From positions 62,001 to 126,000 of the forward strand of contig CAJOIH010000002.1 in assembly GCA_905234455.1 (NCBI GenBank): a stretch of 64,000 nucleotides of DNA, read 5' to 3'. Of the stretch, positions 42,788 to 50,900 are shown piece by piece; position 1 is the first letter of the stretch; every line of letters starts with the position of its first letter. A program made the position numbers and the translations under genes. The stretch is from an uncultured Bacteroidales bacterium (GTDB lineage Bacteria; Bacteroidota; Bacteroidia; Bacteroidales; F082). The notes below the pieces were generated by a model that worked only from the letters and a program-made list of their open reading frames with translations, did no database searches and was not told the DNA's origin.

Positions 42788-43848
42788 ACGAAAACACCAT
42801 CCATGGCGGCGTCAAATGGCAAAGCCCCTCCAACATCGCTCTCGTGAAATACTGGGGGAAACGCCCGGGCATGACCCAAATCCCGCAAAACCCCTCCATC
42901 AGCCTCACCCTGAGCCGCTGCCATACCGAGACCGCCATCTTCTTCGAGGAATCGGACCGCTTCGGCCTCCATTTCCGCTTCGACGGCAAGGAGAACCCCG
43001 AGTTCCAAACCAAAATCGCCGACTTCCTCAAAACCCAGATGCCACGGTTCCCCTTTCTCAATAGGATGGACCTCCACATCGACTCGCACAACTCGTTCCC
43101 ACACTCCTCAGGCATCGCCTCCTCGGCCTCCTCGATGAGCGCCCTCGTGCTCTGCCTGCTCGATATTAATATGTCATTGCGAGGAGCGGAGCTTTGCGGA
43201 GCGACGCGGCAATCCATAATTGACTTTAGTGAAGCCTCCCGCCTCTCCCGCCTGGCCTCAGGCAGCGCCTGCCGCTCCCTCTTCCCCAAGGCAGCCCTAT
43301 GGGGCGCCACCACCGCCTGCCAAGGGAGCTCCGACGAATATGCCGTCTCTCTGGAAAACACCATCGCACCGGTCTTCAAGACACTCCACGACAGCATCCT
43401 CATCGTCAGCGACGCCAAGAAAGCCGTCTCCAGCCGCGCAGGCCACGCCCTCATGGATACCAACCCCTACGCCACCACACGCTACGCCCAAGCCAATAGC
43501 AATATCATAGACCTGCTCAACGCCTTGAAAACGGGCGACCTCGAACAGTTCATCCACATCACCGAGTCGGAAGCCATGCAGCTCCACGCCCTGATGATGT
43601 GCTCAAACCCCTCCTTCATCTTGATGAAACCCAACACCTTGCGTATCATCAACACGATCCATGAATTCCGCCACGAGACGGGCATCCCCCTCTGCTTCAC
43701 CCTCGACGCCGGTCCCAACGTGCACCTCCTGTACCCCGACCAACATGCCGAAATGGTGGAGCGTTTCATCATGGATGAGCTGGAACACTATTGCCACGAG
43801 GGTCAGTGGATCCCCGACCGCGTGGGCGACGGACCCTCAAGATGCTGA
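42784..43848 (+). CDS. mvaD: Diphosphomevalonate decarboxylase with an in-frame palindromic repeat insertion
   Basis: The enzyme makes isopentenyl diphosphate from mevalonate 5-diphosphate with ATP. The 354-aa protein shows WQSPSNIALVKYWGKR near the N-terminus (substrate loop with invariant Lys-Tyr-Trp), FPHSSGIASSASSMSAL (ATP loop), RLASGSACRSLFPKAALWG (the GSACRS signature) and FTLDAGPNVHLLYP (DAGPN with catalytic Asp). Between the ATP loop and GSACRS, residues about 130-144 (MSLRGAELCGATRQS) are encoded by a dispersed palindromic repeat at 43172-43215. It overlaps the GYDIA kinase by 4 bases at the start. Activity cannot be judged, but all key residues are intact. Confidence 0.93.
   Translation: MNENTIHGGVKWQSPSNIALVKYWGKRPGMTQIPQNPSISLTLSRCHTETAIFFEESDRFGLHFRFDGKENPEFQTKIADFLKTQMPRFPFLNRMDLHIDSHNSFPHSSGIASSASSMSALVLCLLDINMSLRGAELCGATRQSIIDFSEASRLSRLASGSACRSLFPKAALWGATTACQGSSDEYAVSLENTIAPVFKTLHDSILIVSDAKKAVSSRAGHALMDTNPYATTRYAQANSNIIDLLNALKTGDLEQFIHITESEAMQLHALMMCSNPSFILMKPNTLRIINTIHEFRHETGIPLCFTLDAGPNVHLLYPDQHAEMVERFIMDELEHYCHEGQWIPDRVGDGPSRC
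43172..43215 (+). repeat. Dispersed palindromic repeat (TCATTGCGAGGAGCG type) inside mvaD
   Basis: The 44-base stretch runs from TGTCATTGCGAGGAGCGGAG to GCGACGCGGCAATCC. It has the look of a well-known family of bacterial extragenic palindromes, with TTGC near one end and GCAA near the other. Here it lies inside a gene, starts and ends in frame and adds no stop codon. Confidence 0.75.
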
Positions 43849-43853
43849 TTGTC

Positions 43854-44738
43854 ATGACAGAACGTATCTACCATAGCAAAGTCATCCTCTTCGGCGAATA
43901 CTCCATGATATTCGACGCCACCGCCTTGATGGTGCCGCTCAACCGTTTCTCGGCACAATGGCGCAACGCCTCGCACCTGTCGCCCGAAGCCGCCTCCTCC
44001 AACGCCAGCCTGCAACGCTTTGCCGATTATCTCTCCACCCTCGATGAAGCCAAAAACACCATCGACCTGCCACGTTTCAACCACGAACTCCAATACAACC
44101 TCTACCTCGATTCCGACGTGCCCTCAGGCTACGGCCTCGGCAGCTCGGGCGTGCTGGTGGCCGCAGTGTACGACCGCTATGCCCTTCGGAAGTCCGACGA
44201 CCCCTTGCAACTCAAGGCGCTGTTCGGCAAGATGGAGAGCTTCTTCCACGGCAGCAGCTCGGGCATCGACCCCTTGCAGTGCTACCTCAACAGGCCTTTC
44301 CGCATCGACGCCGCCGGCGTGACCCTGCTTCCTGACGGTTTCATCCCCTCCGATATCCATGTGTTTCTTGCCGATACCGGCAAAAAAAGCAATACCAAGC
44401 CTTTGGTGCAATATTTCAAGAGCAAGCGCGAAGACCCAAGCTATCTGACTGGTTTTCAACGGGTTTATGTACCTTGCGTCACCGCCTGCATCGACCACCT
44501 AATCCAAGGGGAGAAGGCAGCGTTTTTCGCCTCCCTCCGGCAACTCACCGACGGACAGCTGAAATACCTCCGCCCGATGATCACCGACGACAGCATCGAC
44601 CTCTTCCTGGAGCGTCCCGCCTTCAACCTCGGCTTCAAGATCTCCGGCTCCGGCGGTGGCGGCTACGTCCTCGGCTTCACCGACGACATCGCCCATACCC
44701 AGTCGTTTCTGGAAGGCTACCACCTCATCTGGCTATAA
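43854..44738 (+). CDS. mvk: Mevalonate kinase
   Basis: The enzyme phosphorylates mevalonate. The 294-aa protein starts MTERIYHSKVILFGEYSMIF, the usual N-terminal strand of the family, and has DVPSGYGLGSSGVLVAAVYD (ATP-binding GLGSSG loop), FHGSSSGIDPLQCYLN (conserved SGxD with the catalytic Asp) and FKISGSGGGGYVLGF (motif 3). It is a compact version. An upstream in-frame ATG at 43842 would add four residues and overlap mvaD by 7 bases; the start at 43854 fits the family better. Last gene of the mevalonate block; a -7 box for the next gene follows immediately. Confidence 0.9.
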   Translation: MTERIYHSKVILFGEYSMIFDATALMVPLNRFSAQWRNASHLSPEAASSNASLQRFADYLSTLDEAKNTIDLPRFNHELQYNLYLDSDVPSGYGLGSSGVLVAAVYDRYALRKSDDPLQLKALFGKMESFFHGSSSGIDPLQCYLNRPFRIDAAGVTLLPDGFIPSDIHVFLADTGKKSNTKPLVQYFKSKREDPSYLTGFQRVYVPCVTACIDHLIQGEKAAFFASLRQLTDGQLKYLRPMITDDSIDLFLERPAFNLGFKISGSGGGGYVLGFTDDIAHTQSFLEGYHLIWL

Positions 44739-44745
44739 AAATTCT

Positions 44746-44753
44746 TATCTTTG
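44746..44753 (+). promoter_or_regulatory. -7 box for gtrA
   Basis: TATCTTTG starts 8 bases after the mevalonate kinase stop and ends 17 bases before the next ATG. Confidence 0.5.
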
Positions 44754-44770
44754 CCCCTTCAAAACCGCCC

Positions 44771-45304
44771 ATGTCTGTCCTGAAAAACATAGAAGCCCGT
44801 ATCGAGAAAACCCTGACCACCGTCATCGACTTCTTCTACCCCCCGTTTCGGAAACTCATGCCCCTCGACCTCTTCCGCTACGGCTGCTGCGGCGGACTCA
44901 ACCTCGCCCTCGAATGGCTCCTCTATTACGTGTTCTACCATTTCGTCTTCCACGCCCGCGTCTTCGACCTCGGCTTCATCGCCTTCACCCCACACATCGC
45001 CGCCTTCGTCTTCAAATTCCCCATCACCTTCCTCACCGGCTTCTGGATGGCCCGCCACATCAGCTTCTCCGGCTCCACCCTCCGCGGCCGTACCCAAATC
45101 GTCCGTTACCTCCTCGTCACCCTCGTCAACATCCTCATTAACTACCTCGGCCTCAAACTCTTCGTCGAAGTCTTCCAATGGTGGCCCACGGTCTCTTATG
45201 TCATCATCTCTATTATCTGCGTGACATTCAGTTACTTAACCAATAAATTCTATTCCTTCAAAAAAGCCAAAACCGATGGAAACCCTCCAATTGATCCAGA
45301 ATAA
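44771..45304 (+). CDS. GtrA-family membrane protein
   Basis: The 177-aa protein has four predicted membrane helices ([76 protein letters not shown]) and ends [10 protein letters not shown], the conserved GtrA tail (NKxWxFK-like). GtrA proteins take part in moving lipid-linked sugars for cell-envelope glycans; the substrate here is unknown. Its last 29 bases overlap the rfaE2 start, so the two are coupled and may both serve surface polysaccharide synthesis. Confidence 0.85.
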   Translation: MSVLKNIEARIEKTLTTVIDFFYPPFRKLMPLDLFRYGCCGGLNLALEWLLYYVFYHFVFHARVFDLGFIAFTPHIAAFVFKFPITFLTGFWMARHISFSGSTLRGRTQIVRYLLVTLVNILINYLGLKLFVEVFQWWPTVSYVIISIICVTFSYLTNKFYSFKKAKTDGNPPIDPE

Positions 45305-45767
45305 AATCACTCCTAACTCCTCCCTCCTCCCTCCTCACTTACCCCAGTGGAAGGACATGAAAGTGGTCTTCACCAACGGATGCTTCGACATCCTCCACCG
45401 CGGCCATGTGGAATACCTCGCCAAGGCGGCCGACCTGGGCGATATCCTGGTGGTGGGCCTCAATACCGACGCCTCCGTCCGCAGGCTGAAAGGGGAGGGG
45501 CGTCCCGTCAATAACCAGGAAGCCCGCGCCCTGGTGCTGGCCTCCCTGAGCTTCGTCGACGCCGTGGTGCTCTTCGACGACGACACGCCCTACAATCTCA
45601 TCAAGACCCTCCGCCCCGACGTTCTGGTCAAAGGCGCCGACTACCAACCTGAAGCGATCGTCGGCTACGACATCGTCACCTCCTACGGCGGCACCGTGAC
45701 CACCATCCCCCTGGTGAAAGGCTATTCCACCACGAATTTTATCGACAGGTTAAACATAAATCAGTAA
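45276..45767 (+). CDS. rfaE2: D-glycero-beta-D-manno-heptose 1-phosphate adenylyltransferase
   Basis: The enzyme makes ADP-heptose for lipopolysaccharide core synthesis. The 163-aa protein has the nucleotidyltransferase signature [19 protein letters not shown] (HxGH), [36 protein letters not shown] and the family C-terminus [15 protein letters not shown]. It is the stand-alone adenylyltransferase half; the kinase half (RfaE1) is not in the window. The N-terminal segment [14 protein letters not shown] is encoded by a heptamer array that replaces the usual variable linker before WK, keeping the frame. It starts inside the gtrA 3' end. Confidence 0.93.
   Translation: METLQLIQNKITPNSSLLPPHLPQWKDMKVVFTNGCFDILHRGHVEYLAKAADLGDILVVGLNTDASVRRLKGEGRPVNNQEARALVLASLSFVDAVVLFDDDTPYNLIKTLRPDVLVKGADYQPEAIVGYDIVTSYGGTVTTIPLVKGYSTTNFIDRLNINQ
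45309..45340 (+). repeat. Heptamer array 3, translated inside rfaE2
   Basis: ACTCCTA-ACTCCTC-CCTCCTC-CCTCCTC-ACTT, four units and a partial one, encode residues about 12-23 of RfaE2. A change of one unit would shift the frame and abolish the enzyme unless translation restarts downstream. Confidence 0.75.
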
Positions 45768-45772
45768 TTTTG
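45765..45772 (+). promoter_or_regulatory. -7 box overlapping the rfaE2 stop
   Basis: TAATTTTG, whose TAA is the rfaE2 stop codon, lies 20 bases before the AraC-type regulator ATG. AAAGGAAA just upstream of the ATG is a weak ribosome-binding site. Confidence 0.45.
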
Positions 45773-45792
45773 TAGCCGTTAAAGGAAACTCC

Positions 45793-46908
45793 ATGCCTCA
45801 CGATATGCTTACTTGGGTGATGTTTTCGGTGAACCTGACCTTCATCGTGACCAACCTCTACGGCTGGCTGCTGAAGCAGTTTTTCGTCCCCGAGCCCTAT
45901 AGGGAGAATATCGTCGAGCTCTATCCTGCCCGCCGTTCCGTGGCTGCCTTCTACCTCCTGCAGCTCTTCGAGGTGCCCTATCTGTTCATGGTCGGCCAGC
46001 CCGAAGCCCTGTTCTACGTCAACGGCACCGCCTTGCTGGTGTTCTCGTCGTTCATCCTGGTGATGGTGCGGAGCTACTTCTTCCTTCAGACTCCCAAGGC
46101 GGGCAAGCTGCTGCTGTTTCTGCTGCCGGTGTGGCTGTGCTGGATTGCATTAATGCTTCCGCTTTTTGGAATAATTAGCTATTCTCGTGATTATCAGTTG
46201 ATAATGACTTGCGTCGCCATGGCGTTTTTTCTGGGTTACATGGCCTTGCTCGACCGTTTCCGCCGTCAGTTGGTGCAAAGGGTGCGGGCCTTGGACGAGG
46301 ACGAATACTCCAACGAGGAGGACTTCCCGGCAAAATTCGCACGCAACATCAAATGGCTGCCCCTGGTGCTTTGTCTGTTGGTGGCCGTCAATTTCCTGCT
46401 CAACGACCCGGTGGTCAAAATGGTGCGCGACATCGTCTTTACGGTATTGAACGTGTGGTTCGCCATCTATACCCTCAATCCCCACCGCAAGCTCAAAACC
46501 CTTCCCCAGGAGCTTCAGATGGAGAAAGAGGCCGCCGTCGAAGGGTCATCGTCCCAGGGCCCTCTTTCCGAAGAACAACGCAATACCCTCGAAACCAAAT
46601 TATTGGAGTTGATCAAGAGCGAAAAACTCTATCTCCAGGATCATTTGTCGATGAGCGATCTGGTGCAGCGGATGAACACCAACAAAGCTTATTTGAGCAA
46701 GACGATCGCTGCCAGTCAATACGGCTCTTTCTATCAGTTGATCAACACGTTACGCATCGAACATGCTTGTCAGGTGCTTCGTGAGGACCCCTCGCTCAAG
46801 ATGGAGCAGGTGGCATTGGCTTCAGGTTTCTCTTCCGGCAGCGCTTTCTCCCAGGTCTTCAAGAGGATCAAAGGCATTTCACCTTCAGAATACTTGCGAG
46901 AAAAATAA
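45793..46908 (+). CDS. Membrane-anchored AraC-family transcriptional regulator
   Basis: The 371-aa protein has an N-terminal membrane domain of about six helices (FSVNLTFIVTNLYGWLL, SVAAFYLLQLFEVPYLF, LLVFSSFILVMV, LLLFLLPVWLCWIALML, IMTCVAMAFFLGYMALL, WLPLVLCLLVAVNFLL), a cytoplasmic linker and a C-terminal AraC double helix-turn-helix (LYLQDHLSMSDLVQRMNTNK, then RIEHACQVLREDPS and VALASGFSSGSAFSQVFKRI, ending GISPSEYLREK). Membrane AraC regulators of this shape are common in Bacteroidetes and may respond to envelope or solute signals. Which genes it controls is not known; the phosphoribosyltransferase-fold gene and giant surface genes downstream are candidates by position only. Confidence 0.87.
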   Translation: MPHDMLTWVMFSVNLTFIVTNLYGWLLKQFFVPEPYRENIVELYPARRSVAAFYLLQLFEVPYLFMVGQPEALFYVNGTALLVFSSFILVMVRSYFFLQTPKAGKLLLFLLPVWLCWIALMLPLFGIISYSRDYQLIMTCVAMAFFLGYMALLDRFRRQLVQRVRALDEDEYSNEEDFPAKFARNIKWLPLVLCLLVAVNFLLNDPVVKMVRDIVFTVLNVWFAIYTLNPHRKLKTLPQELQMEKEAAVEGSSSQGPLSEEQRNTLETKLLELIKSEKLYLQDHLSMSDLVQRMNTNKAYLSKTIAASQYGSFYQLINTLRIEHACQVLREDPSLKMEQVALASGFSSGSAFSQVFKRIKGISPSEYLREK

Positions 46909-46923
46909 AAAGTTGTATTTTTG
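46894..46923 (+). promoter_or_regulatory. Promoter of the phosphoribosyltransferase-fold gene
   Basis: TTG at 46894 and TATTTTTG at 46916-46923 are 19 bases apart; the ATG is at 46944. The -33 part lies in the regulator coding end. Confidence 0.55.
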
Positions 46924-46943
46924 CGCTAATTAACAGTAATCCT

Positions 46944-47747
46944 ATGGGGGTAAAGTTTGACAATGAGCTTCAGCGTTTCGTGTTCGATTTTGGGAACGAC
47001 GAAGGGGGTGACATTGTCAGCCTCACTGGGAACGGCTATCAAGTAGAGGCTTTCGGCAAGTGTTTCTACTATGGCTACGAGTTTGGCGATGATGTGGACG
47101 GCAACGTACGCACCGCCTTTATCCGTTACGTCAAGTTCAGTGAACGTCTACAGGACAATCCCGACCTGACGCAATTCATCAAAAAAGCTGTTGACGACCT
47201 CAACCGCCGTATTAATCTATATGATTATAACCTCGTGGTGATGCCCGAATCTTCGAGCTCCGTCAACCAATACATGCTCCGCTATATCTATCGTTACGCC
47301 CAGCCCATGCTCCAAGAGATGGAGTTGGTTAAAGCGCTGCCTGAGCGGATCGACTTCGATATGAAAGCGTATGAGAAACAGTATCTTAACGATGTTTTGG
47401 AGAACGGTCGGCCACGTTATACCGAGGCTCAGAAAGAAGAGGTTCGTCACAACATTGAGCAGATGCTCGACCTCATTCATCATAAGGATTATTTCACTAT
47501 CGCTCGTGACGTCAAGAAGAGCCGCTTCCGCCCCTATATGATGAACTTCCTCCGCTTTGCCACCAAAGAGGATGAAGAGCTTTGTGCTACCATCAGAAAA
47601 CAAAACATCCTTGTCATTGACGATGTCACCACTAGCGGCAGCACCCTTGGCGAAATACTTCGCACCTTGCGTATTTTGAACGAGGATAACAACATCACCA
47701 TTTTCAGCCTCATCGGTCGTAGGGATCTGATGGCCGATTCCTTCTAA
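46944..47747 (+). CDS. Phosphoribosyltransferase-fold protein, function unknown
   Basis: The 267-aa protein has a clear PRPP-binding motif near the C-terminus (QNILVIDDVTTSGSTLGEIL) and an earlier NLVVMPESSSSVNQYMLRYI, which would be the PPi-loop region of a type I phosphoribosyltransferase. The middle is an acidic-basic helical insertion (about residues 130-200). The N-terminus (FDNELQRFVFDFGNDEGGD) is not part of the usual fold. Similar domains occur in purine/pyrimidine salvage enzymes, ComF-like proteins and some uncharacterised genomic-island genes; no substrate can be assigned. It precedes the giant repeat protein by 222 bases. Confidence 0.7.
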   Translation: MGVKFDNELQRFVFDFGNDEGGDIVSLTGNGYQVEAFGKCFYYGYEFGDDVDGNVRTAFIRYVKFSERLQDNPDLTQFIKKAVDDLNRRINLYDYNLVVMPESSSSVNQYMLRYIYRYAQPMLQEMELVKALPERIDFDMKAYEKQYLNDVLENGRPRYTEAQKEEVRHNIEQMLDLIHHKDYFTIARDVKKSRFRPYMMNFLRFATKEDEELCATIRKQNILVIDDVTTSGSTLGEILRTLRILNEDNNITIFSLIGRRDLMADSF

Positions 47748-47843
47748 AAAGGTGTTAAAATTGTTAGAATTCTAACACCTAACACCGGTTGTGGTGAAAG
47801 AGATAAATGTAAATCTCCGATAATCAATCTATTACAAACTTCT

Positions 47844-47916
47844 TTATTTTCGGCAATTTTACCGAGAATAAAACGATTTTTACCGAGAATAAAACGATTT
47901 TTACCGAGAATAAAAC
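47844..47916. repeat. Inverted repeat and 21-bp triplicate repeat upstream of the 3538-aa protein
   Basis: TTATTTTCGG (47844-47853) pairs, with one mismatch, with CCGAGAATAA (47862-47871). The right arm is part of a 21-bp unit, TTTTACCGAGAATAAAACGA plus T, present three times (ACCGAG at 47861, 47882 and 47903; the last copy diverges after AATAAAAC). The 222-base gap 47748-47969 holds no gene; it ends in a very AT-rich leader. The repeats could be regulator-binding sites. Confidence 0.75.
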
Positions 47917-47969
47917 CTGTTTCTTATTAATTATTGAAATTTGCGATTGTAAATTATTAAAATAATAAT

Positions 47970-50900
47970 ATGTCAACAATCCAAATCATCGGCATCGTGG
48001 TAGTCTCCCTCCTGGGACTCTACGTTTTTTATTCCCTTTACAACATCAGTCGCTTCGACCGGAAGGGAAACGGAAAAGAAAATAACAAAAAAGCCCTCTC
48101 AGCGATCCTGCTCTTCCTGGCCGTCGCCCTAGGCCAAACCGCCTTCGCGCAAACCACCTGGACGCTTCAACCCACCGCCTCGGGCAACACCATCACCTAC
48201 AAGGTGAAACGTTCGGGCGACATCTCGCAGGCAGTCACCGTGAGATACCGCACCGTGGGTCTCTCATCGTACGAAGGCGAGAACTTCACCAGCGCCAACG
48301 GCACCCTTACCTTCCCGGCAGGCATCGACGAGAAGACGGTCAGCGTAACCACGAAGACCCCTTCGACAGAGGCTTACAAATACTACCAGAGCGGTGCCCC
48401 AAGAAAATACCTCTTCGAGGTGACCGACATGGGCGGTTTCTCTCTGGTTTCCAGGGAAGACAATGGGGGTGCCGGCACCGTGTTCAGCACCTCCTATATT
48501 AACCAGAGCGTCACCGACCTGGTGTATTTCAACTACAACGGCGCCATACAGTCGGGCAGCGGCAACCACTATGTTGACGCAAGCCATTCAGGCTCAAGCA
48601 GCTGGGTGAAGGTGACCGATGCCGGCTATAGTCAGGCGGTCCACAACATCAGCACCAGCAGCCTCTATAGCAACAACAGTAGCACCACCAGCTTCCGTAA
48701 CTATCTGAACCAGATAGGCTACAAGATGTACGCCACCGTTTATTTCAGCCAGAAAGAGGAAGACGACGGATACCAATACATCCAGATCCTTACCGACAAC
48801 AGCAGCACCTACGACGGCAACGACCCCAATGGCGCGGTCAACAACCCTTCCACCTCCAAATATAAAGCCTGCTTCATCCTGAGTTACGATCCCAGCGGCA
48901 GCGTGATGACCAGCTCACATTACCAGTTCTTCCCGCACCGTTATGATTATGTGGACCGGGCTGCTGAACAGGCAGCGAACATTACTCATTATGAGTTCGA
49001 CTACGCCAACAGCCACCTCTACCAGCAGAAGTACAAGAGCACATCCTATCAGGCGACCACCTCAGGCTCGCTCGTCCTCGATCCTACGGTCAACAACATC
49101 AACGTGCGTTTCGATGCTGCCGGTTCAGGTCAGGATGACTGGTACTTCAAGGACCTCAAGGCGCGTCTCGCCTTGGTGGATGCCACCAAGCCCACTATCC
49201 GCAGCAACGACGAAATAAAGGTGGCCGACGGTGCCTACGGCTACGGCAACATGGTGTATATCACCATACCTTTCACCGAGATCGTGACCGTGAACGGCAG
49301 CCCTACCCTCAGCACCACCTGGGGCACGCTGAACTACATTGCCGGCTCGGGCACCAACGTCCTCACCTTCAGCGGACATATCGTAGCCAACCTGGGCACC
49401 GCGCTCACCGTGAACAGCATCAGCGTAAACGCCAATAATACCATCAAGGACCTTATGGGCAACACCTATGTTAGTTCAAGCATCAACAAGACCTACAGCA
49501 GCTTGCAAGTCACCAACCCTTGGTTAGGCAGCGGCACCGCCAACGACCCGTACATCATCATGGACAGTTACCAGCTCGATTTGCTTTCACGTCAGGTTTG
49601 GGCCGGTAATTATTACGACGGCAAGTATTTCAAACTCGGTGCCGACATTACCTATAGCCACAGCACCGACTGGAACAACACCTCAAGTACGGAAAACAAT
49701 TTCACCTCAATCGGTGGCTACGGCCAATCATTCCGTGGCACTTTTGACGGCGACGGACACAGCATCAGCGGCATCCGTATCTATAAGACAGGCAGCGCCA
49801 ATACTGACGAATGCCAGGGACTCTTCGGCTTGACCTATTCCGGTAGTATGGTGAAAAACCTCGTCCTTTACGACATCAATATCGTGGGTAAAAACCAGGT
49901 GGGTGTCGTAGTGGGAAGCGCGAACGGTACCATTCAGGATTGCTACGTCTATAATTCACGCGTCCAAGCCAATTCAGGCTCGTCAAAGGGCATCATTAAT
50001 GGTTCAGGCAGCGCCACTATCACACGCGCCTATTACAAAGACTGCCTGATTGGCAGTGGAGGAAGCGAGTACAACATCGCACACCTCACCTTGAACGGCG
50101 GCGCCACCGTCACCCGCACAGGTGGCACAACCGTCAATGCCTTTCTGACCACCTATGGCGATGGCATCACCCTGAGCAGCGAGGAATATTATACCAAGAA
50201 CACCGACATTACCTTGGGCTACAGCGGCACTGTGCCCTCAGGCTCGTTCGTGAAATACACCGCCAGCGCAAGCTACGGCGACATCACTTATTCCAATATC
50301 AACAACGGCAACGTCCTCACCATGCCCGATGCCGACGTCACCGTGAACGCCACCCTCATGCCTGTGGTGACCTACCTCGATGCCGACGGCATCGCGCAGC
50401 AGTGCAGCGACTACACCGTCATCACCAGCAGCGACAGCGATGTTAACCTCGGTACCTCGGGCAAGACCCACTGGTATGTGGTGAACAGCAACGCCACCAT
50501 CAACGCCAAGCTTTATTTCCATGGCAACACCAACCTCATCCTTTGCGACGGCGCCACACTCACTGTTAACAGAAACGGTACTGCTGTTATTGCCAATGAA
50601 TTCGACAACTTCAATATCTTTGGCCAGACCAACGGCAACGGCACCTTGAATGCCGCTTCCTTAAATAATTCTGGCATCACCTCTAGACACTTGGGAATTT
50701 ACGGCGGCATCGTAAGCGCTTCTGCTCCTAACGGAGGTATCCATGCAGGTGCCTATTCCATCACCCTCGGTTACACCACCCCCGCCAACCGCTTCACCGC
50801 TTCGAGCTATTACTGCAGCTCCCTCATCGTGAAATCCGGACAGACGCTCACCGACGGCGAAGGCCTCCTTTATAGCGGCACCTATACCGGCGACGGTCTC

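Noticed and set aside
47857-47916. CRISPR array
   Set aside because: The three 21-bp units are directly adjacent with no spacers, and there are no cas genes in the window.
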